Source of the DNA: Eucalyptus grandis
Lineage: Eukaryota; Streptophyta; Magnoliopsida; Myrtales; Myrtaceae
Direction of reading: 5' to 3'
NCBI RefSeq assembly: GCF_016545825.1
Contig: NC_052613.1
Location: 46,544,112-46,608,111 of the forward strand
Length of the DNA: 64,000 nucleotides
The stretch's first letter is position 1. The number at the start of each line of letters is the position of its first letter. Positions 1 through 14,018 of the stretch are shown here, piece after piece. Both the position numbers and the translations under genes were made by a program. The notes beneath the pieces were generated by a model, which did not search any database, had not been told where the DNA came from, and was given only the letters and a program-made list of their open reading frames with translations.

Positions 1-94
1 TCCTGTGGGAATTGGAGAAAAAATTGTCTTATTATTACTATTTGAGCACAAAAAGCAGTTGTATAAGGATAACAAAATGCCAAATTATTCGAAC

Positions 95-1662
95 CTGGTA
101 AGCCATTCTCTGAAGGTTTCTAGCACCATAATAGAGCCTAACATCATTTCTCTTGTCAGCACCAAATCCTGACTCAATTAGAGATCGGATAGGACTGCAT
201 AGGGAAGAGATAATATCCATGAGTAACCAGCTAAGTCGTACATTCATACTTTGTACTTATTTAGAGGCACAATAAATGGCAGAATGCAAGAACCAAAAGT
301 CAAGGAAGATCAAAACTTTCATAAGAAGCATGCGATAAAAAAAGTAAATAACTATCAAAACATGAAAGCTCCAAAATCCTAAGGCGGTCTCATGCTGTAA
401 TAAGAGAGACTGATGACATAAGATAAGATACAGAGATTGACATTGTTAATAACCGCAAAACAGTTCAATTGTGAAGGACACAACAGCTTGCTTTCACTCA
501 AATAAAAATTGCTCAAACTTCGATAACCCACTTCCAGAAGTTTTTACTAATGGGCCATCTAGTTAAATAGCAGCTAGAAATTACTTCTTTCCCTGATTGT
601 TAACATGTCAATCGATTATTCACAATGCATCAATTATTAACCAAAACTGAGTCCAGCAAAGTCTCCGAGTCTATGGATCCCAATAGAGGTATATGATACA
701 GAGATTTCCATGCCATCAGCAAAGCCCGCTTGGGTGATGGTTATGGTCCAATTCTCAACGTTGCAGCAAATATTTACAGCTGATACCCTCGAGCATAAAA
801 AAGGAGTAGCTGTTAGACAATGCATCAGGAGTATAAACTATGGCAATCGCTTCCTTGGAAGTACGAGGAAGAAATCACACCACGCCCCGGATTTTTCAGG
901 AGGAAACCTAAATTATAGTAGGATGTTCTGCCAAACCGCCTCAAGCCGAAATACATCCAATCCATGTTTCGACCAAAACAGGATGGCATTCCAATACTTT
1001 TGCCAAAGTAAACAGAGGTACCCTACAACTCTCAGCTTTCCCATTAGGTCACTAGCAGCAAACCATTTTGCAGATCAAACCTCAAGGTCTAGTTTGTCTT
1101 GGCACTACCACATCGCCGTGACAACCGATTTCGCTTTCAAATTAGCAAAGAGCGCACGAGAAAAGGACTTTTTCTTTACCTGATTCCAGATCCGGTGGCG
1201 AATATGAAAACCGAAGGGTAATCCTGGGAGGCTCGATCCGGTCGATGTCGAAACCCTTCCCCATGACCTGGCTCAGCTCCACCACATCGCCCTTCCTCAA
1301 CCCGCACAGCACCTCCGCCGTGCTGCCGGCCACGCTCTTCACCAGGAACTCGAACTCCCCGCGCGCCGCCGCGAGCGAGGGCGGCGAGGCTATGGCCAGG
1401 AACGTCGGCTTGTCGGCGTCGGGGACGCGCAGCTGCAGGTACTGCCCGGGCCGCGCGTGGGAGACGACGAGCTCGGGCGCGTCGGAGACGTCGATGCTGA
1501 CGTGGAAGAGGGACTCGGCGGCGGACTCGACGAGGGAAGGGGGCGGGGGTCCAGACGGTGGTGTCCTGGCGGACGGCGGCGGCGGCGACGGAGGCGAGGC
1601 GGCGGCGGCGGTGGGGCGGGGCGGGGGGGGGTGGTGGGGGCTAGGCGGCGCAGGATAGACAT
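95..1662 (-). CDS. pKIWI502-like FAD/NAD(P)-binding oxidoreductase, 5' part, plastid-targeted (partial, frame broken)
   Basis: Two exons are visible, 1662-1180 and 194-95; the gene continues beyond the left edge. Exon 1 starts at the ATG at 1660-1662 (MSILRRLAP) with a Pro/Arg-rich plastid-transit-like leader, then the VRQDTTVWTPAP motif, then the beta-barrel FAD-binding region (PGQYLQLRVPDADKPTFLAIASPP), VKSVAGSTAEVLCGLRKGD and GKGFDIDRIEPP. Exon 2 carries CSPIRSLIESGFGADKR and YYGARNLQRMAYQ, the start of the NAD(P)-binding half. Donors (GTAAAG at 1179, GTTCGA at 94) and the acceptor (CTATGCAG before 194) fit, and the Ser codon split across the intron reads GIS-PIRS as in the family. Three one-base slips in exon 1 are needed to follow the family frame: one base extra in the C8 run at 1623-1630, one missing in the run at 1539-1543, and one missing near 1225. 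The family is a ferredoxin-NADP reductase-like flavoprotein of unknown exact substrate. The 985-bp intron 195-1179 shows no other gene. Confidence 0.82.
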
Positions 1663-2252
1663 GGGAGGGAGGGCGGCGCTAAGGTGCGCATGGGGCGCGA
1701 TGGAGGGGGGAGGTGCCGGAGGGGAAAGTGCGAAGGACATGTCTGGGGGAGCGTGTTATTGTTGTATATGATGGCGGGCGGGCGGGGGGTGGCTTCCAGA
1801 GAGACGGCGCTGAACTTGCGGCGACGGCGGCGATGAGGTGGCGAGGGTTAACGTGCGCGGGGGTGCACGATAGGGCTCTCGAGAGGAGGCGTGTCCACGT
1901 GGCGGCTTCTCGGGGGTTCGCCTGGTAATTGGGAGGAGAGGCGATGGATAAGAAGAGAGTTCTATGTTCTTGTCGGAGAACGCAAAGGACCGTCGGACTG
2001 GAGTGAAGAGTGATCGATCTGAGGCTACCGCCTTCCAAGATTGCCGGAGTGGCAAATAATACATGGAATTCATTTTTCTTCGGATCAAATCATGAGCAGA
2101 AAGTACCTTAGGAAATAATAAATGTATATATTCAAGGTTTTTCTTACAAGTAAAAATGTTGGAATTAATTATTTTATTAAGTTTTGGAAGTTCTTATAAT
2201 AAATTGAAAATCAATATGCAGAATAAAACCTACTTGAAAGATTGGTTTATCT
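1663..2252. other. 5' flank of the pKIWI502-like gene
   Basis: This stretch should hold the promoter and 5' leader of the minus-strand gene. It is GC-rich next to the ATG and turns AT-rich after about 2050. I see no convincing TATA box and no separate gene; the short reading frames here overlap on both strands in GC-rich DNA. An in-frame upstream ATG at 1738-1740 could add 26 residues to the transit peptide. Confidence 0.4.
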
Positions 2253-3005
2253 TAGGGGTGTGCAAAATACCAGAGAATCATCCGGACCACCAGGAATCGG
2301 TCAGGAACCGCCTCGAAAAGCGCCTTGAGGGAATCAGGGCGGCTCTTTTATGGGAACCGGTGGGTTCCCGGTTTCATGGACGGACCGCCCACCCACCGGA
2401 CCGGACCGGAACCTTTTTAATATTAAAAAAAAAAAATTACTAAAAGAAACCCTACGTCTCATCTCATCTCTTCGTGTTCGGTCTCTCGTCTTCGGTTCTC
2501 TCTCTCTGTCTCACGTCTCATCTCCTCGTCTTCGGTTCTCTCTCTGTCTCTTCCTCAGTCTCTTCGTCTTCGATTCCTCCCCGAGCATCCACGCCGTCAC
2601 CGTTGCTCCTCCTCTGCCGCTGTTCGCCCCCTCGTGCCGGTCGCCACCCGCCACAGCTATTGCTCCTCCACCTCTGCTATCCGCCCCCTTGCTTAGTCTC
2701 TTCATCTTCGATTCCTCCCCAAGCGTTGATGTCGCCGCCGCCGCTCCTCCACCGCTACTGTCCACCCCCTCGCACTAGTCGCCACCCGCCACAACCGTTG
2801 CTCCTCCGCCTCTGCTGTCCATCCCGCCAAAATTATTTCGCGTCAAGATTGGTTTCATGGATCCACTCAGAACCGGATTGGGACTAGCGGTCGATTCGAG
2901 GTGGATCCATGCAACAAATGAGTGGATCCGGTTCCAATTTTGAACCGGCCCTAAGCGAGCGGTTCTGATTTTAGTTCGGAACCGCCCGGACTATGCACAC
3001 CCCTA
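2253..3005. mobile_element. hAT-type MITE, 753 bp, with 8-bp target duplication
   Basis: The element begins TAGGGGTGTGCA and ends TGCACACCCCTA, a perfect 12-bp terminal inverted repeat. It is flanked by the 8-bp direct repeat GTTTATCT (2245-2252 and 3006-3013). An 8-bp target duplication with a TA-GGGGTG-type terminus is characteristic of hAT elements. The interior is rich in GGAACCGG/CCGGTTCC motifs near both ends and has a CT-rich core (2455-2830). There is no transposase coding sequence, so it is non-autonomous. Confidence 0.8.
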
Positions 3006-3866
3006 GTTTATCTATTTAGCTTTATTTGAGACTTTTTCTAATTATTGATTCGTCAGTCTAATTTCAAGTTATCAATTCATAACTCAATGAGACTAAACAA
3101 AATTAAACAGGTTTAAGAAATTTTTATTAGGTCCACTATCAAAGAAAGAGATAATTTGCACCCCCACCATTAGATGACGAGTGCGTGGAAGAGTTCAGTT
3201 ATAAATCTAATTCTAAACGCGCGTCAATCATCTAATATGAATGTGTAAGTTTCAAATGTACCTAATAATATAATCTTACTGATAATCCCGCATTTAATAT
3301 GCAAATCAAAGTCTACGTATTATATATTCTTCTTTAGACTAGCCAAGCTGTAACATCCCGGGTCCCACTTGTGTCCGGTTCCCGGGTGGATCCATGCAAC
3401 AAATGAGTGGATCCCGGTTCCAATTTTTCGGAACCGGTCCTAAGCGAGCGGTTCTTGATTTTAGTTCGGGAACCGCCCAGACTATGCACACCCCTAGTTT
3501 ATCTATTTAGCTTTGTTTGTGAATTTTTCTAATTATTGATTCGTCAGTCTAATTTCAAGTTATCAATTCATAACTCAATGAGACTAAACAGTATTAAACA
3601 AGTTTAAGAAATTTTTGTTAGGTCCACTATCAATGAAAGAGATAATTTGCACCCCCACCATTAGATGACGAGTGCGTGGAAGAGTTCAGTTATAAATCTA
3701 ATTCTAAACGTGCGTCAATCATCTAATATGAATGTGTAAGTTTCAAATGTACCTAATAATATAATCTTACTGATAATCCCGCATTTAATATGCAAATCAA
3801 AGTCTACGTATTATATATTCTTCTTTAGACTAGCCAAGCTGTAACATCCCGAGTCCCACTTGTGTG
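2901..3866. repeat. Direct duplication, about 475 bp, two copies 485 bp apart
   Basis: Copy 1 (2901-3374) and copy 2 (3386-3866) both run from GTGGATCCATGCAACAAATG through the right end of the hAT MITE (TGCACACCCCTAG), an AT-rich stretch, and TGTAACATCCCG to GTCCCACTTGTG. Copy 2 differs by scattered substitutions and small indels. The duplication copied the MITE's right end and its flanking target duplication, so it happened after the MITE inserted. The repeat boundary coincides with the TGTAACATCCC start of an LTR-like sequence. Confidence 0.85.
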
Positions 3867-3895
3867 ATATTGTCCGCTTTGGACACTGAGTCCTC

Positions 3896-4212
3896 ACGGT
3901 TTTAAAACGCGTCACACAATTAAAGGAACCCAAGTCTTATAAAGGCTCCCAGCGGTTTTAAAACGCGTCACACAATTAAAGGAACCCAAGTCTCGGTTTT
4001 AAAACGCGTCACACAATTAAAGGAACCCAAGTCTTATAAAGGCTCCCAGCGGTTTTAAAACGCGTCACACAATTAAAGGAACCCAAGTCTTATAAAGGCT
4101 CCCAGGAACCCCTCCCTAAGCGATGTGGGACAAGAGGGAGAGGAATCCCTTCCCCTTCCCTTGCGCGCGTCACACAATTAAAGGAACCCAAGTCTTATAA
4201 AGGCTCCCAGAA
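3896..4212. repeat. Tandem repeats of about 58 bp
   Basis: The unit reads CGGTTTTAAAACGCGTCACA, then CAATTAAAGGAACCCAAGTC, then TTATAAAGGCTCCCAG. Units start near 3898, 3952, 3994 and 4052; the second is truncated after AGTCT. A further partial unit lacking the first part starts near 4164, and a diverged unit lies in the next LTR copy at about 4403. The TATAAA inside each unit is the putative LTR TATA box read on the opposite strand, so promoter elements are multiplied. Confidence 0.85.
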
Positions 4213-4480
4213 CCCCTCCCTAAGCGATGTGGGACAAGAGGAGAGGAATCCTTCCTTCCCTTGCGCGCGTCCGAGGACTGGAGGCGCTGACGCACCGCCA
4301 TCCCTCCTCCCCGCGCACCACCGCTCGGGTCGTCTCTCGATACCATTTGTAACATCCCGGTCCCACTACAGGTGAGATATTTGCCCGCTGACATGAGTTC
4401 TCACGGTTTTAAAACGTCACACAATTAAAATAACCCAAGTCTTATAAAGGCTCCAGAACCCTCCCTAAGCGATGTGGGAC
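4091..4480 (-). promoter_or_regulatory. snRNA-type promoter elements (USE plus TATA) in the LTR repeat
   Basis: On the minus strand the sequence GTCCCACATCG occurs at 4131-4121, 4235-4225 and 4480-4470. It matches the plant U-snRNA upstream sequence element RTCCCACATCG exactly. About 25 bases downstream of each copy (in minus direction) lies TTTATAAG, the TATA box, which gives a spacing like that of RNA polymerase II-type snRNA promoters. Similar pairs are known in several plant LTR families, so this is probably the LTR promoter rather than an snRNA gene; no snRNA body follows. Confidence 0.5.
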
Positions 4481-4600
4481 AAGAGGGAGAGGAATCCTTC
4501 CCCTTCCTTGCGTGCGTCCGAGGACCGGAGGCGCAGACGCACCGCCATCCCTCCTCCCCGCGCACCGCCGCTCGGGTCGTGCCAAGCGATACTTTCCTAC

Positions 4601-6002
4601 TTGAAGGTTTCTTTGCGCAATTTGACTTGAGAGGTCTCTCTTACTCGAATCAATACGTTACTTATTTTATTATAATCTGGGGAAGATATTCGGCAAAGAG
4701 TTCTCTTTAAGCTCTTTGTTCTGATTCAGTTCGTATTTAGTTCAGGCCTCTTCACAATCCACGTCGAACCAAACGGAATCATACTACCTTGTTCAGTGGA
4801 ACACATAATTAAATTCGACGACTACGAACACGTTGATTTTGCCACGGAACCTCAGAACCTGTTTGGTTCCTCGGGCACTGCTCTTTGAAATTAAACTAGT
4901 TTTAATGGAGCGGGAAGAAATCGACTTCCCTAAAAAAGAAATTCCATATGATTTCTACCTAAATCAGCTATAGCACCAGACCGACAATTTTGAAGTGAGC
5001 ACCATCTTTCAATCTTTCCAAACTAAGAAACATTGCAGCATATTATGAAATGCAAACATAACCAAATATAAGGACAGAAGTGTTTATATACCAAAATATA
5101 GTGCCACCGCGATGTCCACATAAGTAAAATCCACGAGATAAAGTCTAAGAATTGTAAAGCGTCGACGATAAGCTCAAGCGCCGCGGAACCCATGAACCGC
5201 GTCACAAGCAAGCATACACCGAGGATTTCATGTTACCTCTGACATTTCCACTGCCTTCCCATTGCCTCAACTTATGTTCAGATACACTGCGCTCTACGAC
5301 ATGATAATCCATGATACACGAGGTTTTCTAAGCCCCATGTTTAGTGCATTCACTGAAAAAGGAGGAACTATCCAAGCTCTGCTTACTACCGAACGATAGT
5401 GATTAGTTTGTTCAGGAAAAACCAGGCATACAGTTCGGCATCATGGCAACATTTCGCAAACGCATTTTTCCACTTTGACAACTATTCTCGCTTCCACAAA
5501 ATAGCGGGCATTGTGACTGTCGTGCCAAACAGGCTAGCTACCATACTCCCAAAGAAACATACCTCACAACTCACAACACTGCTTCGATTCGACCAATGTT
5601 TCAAAAATATGAGCATGCATCTGTATGGGTACCAGTACTGCAAAGAGAAAACTGTCAGGCACATCGCTAAAGGCGACAGACTCATGAAACAGGGATTTCT
5701 GCAACTTCAGCATCCAATTTCTTGAAAAGAAAAATTCAAAATATACATGTCCGCCTTCTTTTTTTCAATTATTAAGTGACGTTGAGAAAAAGGTTCTGGC
5801 GGGCAGGGTGTCTCATTCTCAACTCCATTCCCTCTTCACACTCAAAAATATAAGTCTAAAACAGTAACAGGAATGCCTGAGTGATCTAGTCATGGTGAAA
5901 AAAACCTCCTGTTGCTGGACGCACCAGCACCAACTAAATTATTGATTTTCGCAATAATCAAGAGTCAAGAACAAGAAAAGAGAAGGCACAAGGGTGATTT
6001 CA
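4601..6002. other. Intergenic region; 3' flank of ATP synthase beta
   Basis: No gene is supported here. The part next to 6003 (about 5750-6002) is the likely 3' untranslated region of the ATP synthase gene. The open frames at 5399-5725 and on the opposite strand have no recognisable motif and overlap each other antisense, so I do not call them. Confidence 0.4.
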
Positions 6003-9072
<3,070 letters not shown>

Positions 9073-10938
9073 GGCTGAGGCTTCAGGGAGGAGAGAGAAA
9101 GAGCTTTAGAGAGAGATGCTAGGGTTAGTGGAGGCTCTTCTTTGGGGGTGTGTTTTAACTTACAGAGCTTCAGCTGTGCGCTGGGAGCGAAGGTTCTGAA
9201 GATCGTCAACGGCCGGTCTCACCGTAGCTACCCTGAGACGCGGCTCCGCAGCCTTACGCGTCGTCGCTTGGGCCACGTGGCGGTAGATCTGGGTTAATGC
9301 GGGGGAGAATCGGCGGTGGGTGCACGGTTTCTCCCATCTTCTATGGCGAACCGCAAAATGGGAATATTCGTATTTGCGAAAGCTTTTTTTTTTTTTTTTT
9401 AACGATTTGCAATTTCTGAATTCAATTTCTACGCCGGAAAAAGTTGGGTGGAATAAAAATAAAAATAAATATAAAAATAAAAATAAAAAAGGGAAAAAGC
9501 GTGCGACGTTGCCGAAGCAAGGGTTGGTCAGAGAGGTAGACGACGTGCCGTTTTTGTGGCTCTGCATAATTGCAAAAGTCCACCTTAACCTTAGCTGCGC
9601 TTTAACTTGAAGTTAGGAAAGTTTCTATCTCACCACACGAGAGACATGGGACTTTCTGTCTGCTATCTCTACATGAGAAATGGAGAAATTAAAAAAAGAA
9701 GAAGGTATTTCTATGTTATTTATATGATAATAAAAAAACAACTCTTCATAATCTACACAAAGTCGTGTGGGTCAAATAGAGTTTGATGTTGCAATCAATT
9801 TTGACTAGCTATGTGAGCTAGTAACAATTACATAAGATGGTCATCAACAATTATAAAAAGAAATGCTTATCGATGACCGTGGATGATAATTATTGATAAT
9901 CATGAAATATAGCATTGATGTACAATGACGAGTGGTTGATGAACATCTCACTTTGATACCAAAACCAATCTTGTAAATTTCGCTAGGTGTTGGACAAAAA
10001 GGAAATGAAAATAGATGGAATGAATATGTCAATTAAAGGTTTGGATCTCTGCATTAATAATGTAACCATCGACAATAAGATGACATCAACAGGTAGTCAA
10101 GGAGCATTCAAGAAGACATGTCCACGATGAGCACAACAAGTTGGTGACCTAGATCTACATAAGTATTGGCTAAAGAGGAGAACACGAAGACTATGATGTC
10201 GATCGGAGACAAAGTTACCGATTGACAGTTGAGTGACAGTGGCCTAGGGAGTGGTAACCATTTGCAAATGAGATCGGCATGCAAATAAGAGACCTAGAAG
10301 CTCAAAAATGCAGCTACAACTTATTTAGTATAATAATCATTAACGGGAGGTTATAAGTAGGGATTATATATGTGGCGATATGTAATTATTGTAGTATACA
10401 CATCAAGAACAAAACTTCAACGTAGCTTTTCAGTTTATTAGTATTAATATCTTTTACGTTTGTGTCATTTGTAGTCTAGTCATTTACTTTTAATTTATTG
10501 TTCATTTTCTTTTTCATATCCATTCAATTACTATTCGAAATCACCACTAAGCCATCTAACCCAAAAACCCAAAGATCAACCTTTGGTGAAAATGTTTTTC
10601 ACTATTTGGGTCAACGCCCATTTTTGGTGAAACGCATGCATAAATTCGTCGCACATGAGAGCAATATGTTGATGGGCAAGTTGATCAAAGATGGGACCTT
10701 TTTAGCAAAATTTTGTCAAATAGTGCCTTGCGACACTTATTAAACAAATATATAAGAAAATAGTATAATTTTAAATGCATTGATTTTTCTCAGGATATAC
10801 ACAATCCATGTCTTAAAGTCGAAATGTTTGTAAAAATGTTTGGTTCAGTCGTATGATACTATTGTAGAGGTAGCAAGTCATATGTTTATACTCCAGAGAG
10901 ACTATTAAAATGCAAACCCATAGCCTATTTTTCAATAT
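9073..10938. other. Intergenic region between ATP synthase beta and MATE1
   Basis: This is the promoter side of the ATP synthase gene and the 3' flank of MATE1. A poly-T run lies at 9386-9400 and an AT-rich run of AAATAAAAATA units at about 9454-9488. The rest is AT-rich with no coding signature. The frame at 9160-9567 on the minus strand spans the poly-T and AT-rich run and is not a gene. Confidence 0.4.
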
Positions 10939-13900
10939 CTAGCATATCTGACTTTGTTCTTGTTCCACATCAGACTGTGCTCGCAGTGCTGTAACTCTAT
11001 CCACGGCTTTCTTTGCCTGAACAGAAGGAAAAAGAGTTGCAGAAAGTATTGAAAAAGTACAGAATCAGTCCATCTGCACAAGAGACAGCTTGGTGATGGT
11101 TAATTACCTCCTGATCCCAGTTGGTTCCTGCGTTCACCGCGATGAGCGCCATGACTTGTACCGAGAGCCCGCACACGATCCCCATCCATAGACCCTGTTT
11201 CATGATCAATAACCTGGACTTCACCAATGCCGAACAAACGAGTATTTGTGCATAGACATGTACAGAGATTCATACCATCCCTCCGACATGGAAACCGAAA
11301 GCAAACAGTACGGCACAAGGAATCGCCACGACATAATAAGCCCCAAGGTTTATCCAAGCGCAGACATTCTGCCATCCACATCCTCTTGCGGACCCTGTGA
11401 ACAATCATCGTCATTATACGTGTGAAGGACTTGGAATGGTAATCCGGACAGCATGTGAAGAGGTTAAGACAGCAATTCCTGTGCTATTTGTAATCAGGAG
11501 ATCTGATATGCATGTGACACTACCCTAAAACTAGCCGCTTATGGAATGAAAATACGATCAAGTGGAATTGAATTTTGGACCTGAAAGGACGCACTGGATC
11601 CCATCCAAGAAATCCGAGAGAGCGAGGAGTGGTATAACTCTGGCAAAGTACTTGATAACTTCCTCTTCGTTGCTGTACAGCTTCCCCAAGACATGGCGTA
11701 CCAAAATCGTCACGATTCCAACTACGGCACCCTCCGCAATGGCAATGGTAATCATAACTCGGAATGCCAAGCGGGCAACTGCAGTGCGGCCTGCACCTAA
11801 TTCATTCGATACTCTAGTACTGCATGAAGTGAACGCTCTTAGGAGAGTCTTCTTACATATTCACATTATTCATTTTTGTCCAAATGTATGAGCTAGGATC
11901 GATGACAGATGTTTGTATTCTATCTAATTCTCGATGAATAAACAGATGATCACACATTTAGCAGTCAAGAGTATTAGTGATACTTGTCCTCATAGGATCT
12001 GATTTTTTAGCCTGAACTTACAGTTCTAGAAATGCATCTCAGAAAAGGCAATGCCAAGCAAAATTAGTTCTCTTCTTTTGGTTTCTTATTCATAATAAGC
12101 AGCAAGTGAAGCGAAATAACTCAACGAACCTGATTGCTCCGCCGAGACCGACAGAGATCATGTAGACCATCCAGCAAGTGTTGAGGCTGCAAAAAAATAA
12201 GGACGTGAAGGCAGTTCTGAACTTATCATTCCATGGAAAAGGACACTCACTGGCTATAATTCTTCTAGTTGCTCAGTGCTTTTCGCTTCATACCTCATCG
12301 ATAACACAGATGTCTCTAATTTCGGATTTGGCAGAAGACCCGATAGAAGAACAACCATGTCGAAGGACCAGTACTCTAAACTGCGCAAGAAAGTAAATCA
12401 AGAGACAAGTGATGTGACTACACTAATGCAAGGCTACGACTCTCACTTCTGGAATAGGGGTCTGATCAATTATCATCAAAACAGTCAACAAAACAAATGC
12501 TAATTTTTTTCTTTCGATCATAATTTTTGGCATCACATTAATTAAGGTAAGCATATATAGGTACTCACCAAGTCATAACTGCTGAAGGAACAGCAAGCTT
12601 GACAAAGCTAGCAATGTCACGCAAGGCCTCTTTGGTGAAACCAGTCCAAGTTTTGATGCAAGCGGGAGAGAGCTTCATGTAAATCGCCAGCATAATAACA
12701 TTGTTCCAATTCGAAATCGAGTTTGCCAAAGCAGCTCCTCTGCTTCCTAGTCCAAACTTCACGATAAAGACATAACAGATGACTATGTGAAGAGAAGCAG
12801 AAATCAAAGAGCTCATCATCATAGGTAAAACGTTATTCTGCATCTGCAAGAACCGGTTCAGACACTGGAGGAGGCCATACGCAAATAGGCTTGGGATCAT
12901 CCAACGATTGAAAATTCCCGCTTCCATGGAAATCTCGATGTCTTGGCCAAAAGCTATGAGAATGTCGGAGGTGTAGAGCCATATGACTGCAAGAGGAATG
13001 CTTAGGCATAGAAGCATAAGCATAGCTCGCTGCGTGTGAACTCCAAGCATGTGATACTGTTTGGCTCCATAGGCTTGGCCACATAACGTCTCCAATGCAC
13101 CTCCATTCCAGACTATCATCAGGCATTTCCATTACAACAAATTAGTTAGCGAACAAAATGAAAATCTAAGTTCACTCAACCTTGGAATTATGCTCAAAGA
13201 ACGGTTGACATCAGCAGATGTAACATGTCACGCGTGGAAACGTAACACCTGAGAATCATGATACATGTTTAGAGACAAGGATAGAGGAAACACGGCAGAT
13301 TAGTTTTAGAAAATTTAACCAGGGCTTCTTCTCATTTAGCACCAGAATGTCGTCTCGAAGCAATCACTCGAACTTCTTTCCAGGTCGACTTGATGTTAAA
13401 GTAAAAATGCGCACTGTACCTAAAAAACTATCTTGTAATATGTCAATTTATTTCATGTCTTGCTCGATTTTTGTATCTTGTGCTGAGTTCTCACCTTCAC
13501 CAATACACATTTTCATCGATTACTTTGTCTATTCCTCTCTTTTAACCAAGAAGACCATTATCAGAGACAATGACTCACCACCAACACCACCACAGCAACT
13601 ATTGGTATGAACTAATAGGAACATGAATGTTGCAGCATAATAAACGAGGCATGAAAAAGTGACGAAATAGAGAGTATACCAAGACACTGAAGCCGGTGAC
13701 TGAAGCGAAGGCAAAGCCCATGGACGCGCCGGAGAGAGGGAGCTTCCCAAGATGGCCCACGAACATGGCAGAGATCACCGGCACGCTCTCCTGCAACATG
13801 CTCATTCCGATCAGTGGCCCCGACAGCCATAGCTGCTTCTTCACTTCTTCGGTTATGATCGCGCGACTCCCATCTCTTCGAACCAAGCTCGATGAACATG

Positions 13901-14018
13901 CTGCGTCGTCATTGTCGCCGTCGTATTCGTGTTCGCGATCTCGGCTTGGGTTTTGGATAAGAGGAGTTTCAAGAAGAGCCGGTTCATAATTTGCTTGATC
14001 TCCTCCTCTTCCTCCCAT
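10939..14018 (-). CDS. MATE1: DTX-type multidrug/toxin efflux transporter, eight exons, one frameshift
   Basis: Integral-membrane MATE antiporter, which exports organic compounds in exchange for protons (family knowledge). Exons: 14018-13680, 13112-12569, 12380-12294, 12186-12130, 11819-11581, 11394-11276, 11194-11108, 11016-10939. The ATG opens MGGRGGDQ with an acidic soluble N-terminus, then [15 protein letters not shown] and [17 protein letters not shown] (TM1-2). Exon 2 has [19 protein letters not shown], the classic plant MATE signature. Exons 3-7 give [47 protein letters not shown] and NAGTNWDQE. The C-terminus is [25 protein letters not shown]. The exons total 1550 bp, one short. Compared with MATE3, one base is missing at the start of exon 2 (CTCCATTCC at 13101-13109 against TTCCCATTCC), so GMGGALETL is out of frame. 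All else is open, so this is either a sequencing slip or a very young null allele. Confidence 0.88.

Larger units (their letters stand above)
3840..4600 (-). mobile_element. LTR/TRIM-like retroelement remnant with internal tandem repeats
   Basis: TGTAACATCCCG occurs at 3350, 3840 and 4348, each followed by GTCCCACT. Immediately before the copy at 4348, the minus strand reads TGGTATCGAGAG (4344-4333), close to the initiator-Met tRNA primer-binding site TGGTATCAGAGC, separated from the LTR end by two bases. No gag or pol coding is present between the LTR-like copies (about 500 bp apart), as expected of a TRIM. The LTR body holds the 58-bp tandem repeats listed separately and three copies of the block CCTCCCTAAGCGATGTGGGA. 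Element boundaries are uncertain because of the adjacent duplication. Confidence 0.6.

Noticed and set aside
1245..1658. Long plus-strand frame over GC-rich sequence
   Set aside because: Antisense to exon 1 of the pKIWI502-like gene. Its Gly/Arg-rich composition is only the reverse reading of the Pro/Arg-rich transit peptide.
2350..2887. Two overlapping plus-strand frames of 137-142 codons
   Set aside because: They lie wholly inside the hAT-type MITE and encode Ser/Pro/Leu runs from CT-rich repeats.
4121..4480. U-snRNA gene
   Set aside because: The promoter elements match, but no snRNA sequence follows at the expected start, and the motif lies in a repeated LTR.
5399..5725. 108-codon plus-strand frame 3' of ATP synthase beta
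   Set aside because: No recognisable motif, an overlapping antisense frame, and no splice or promoter context.
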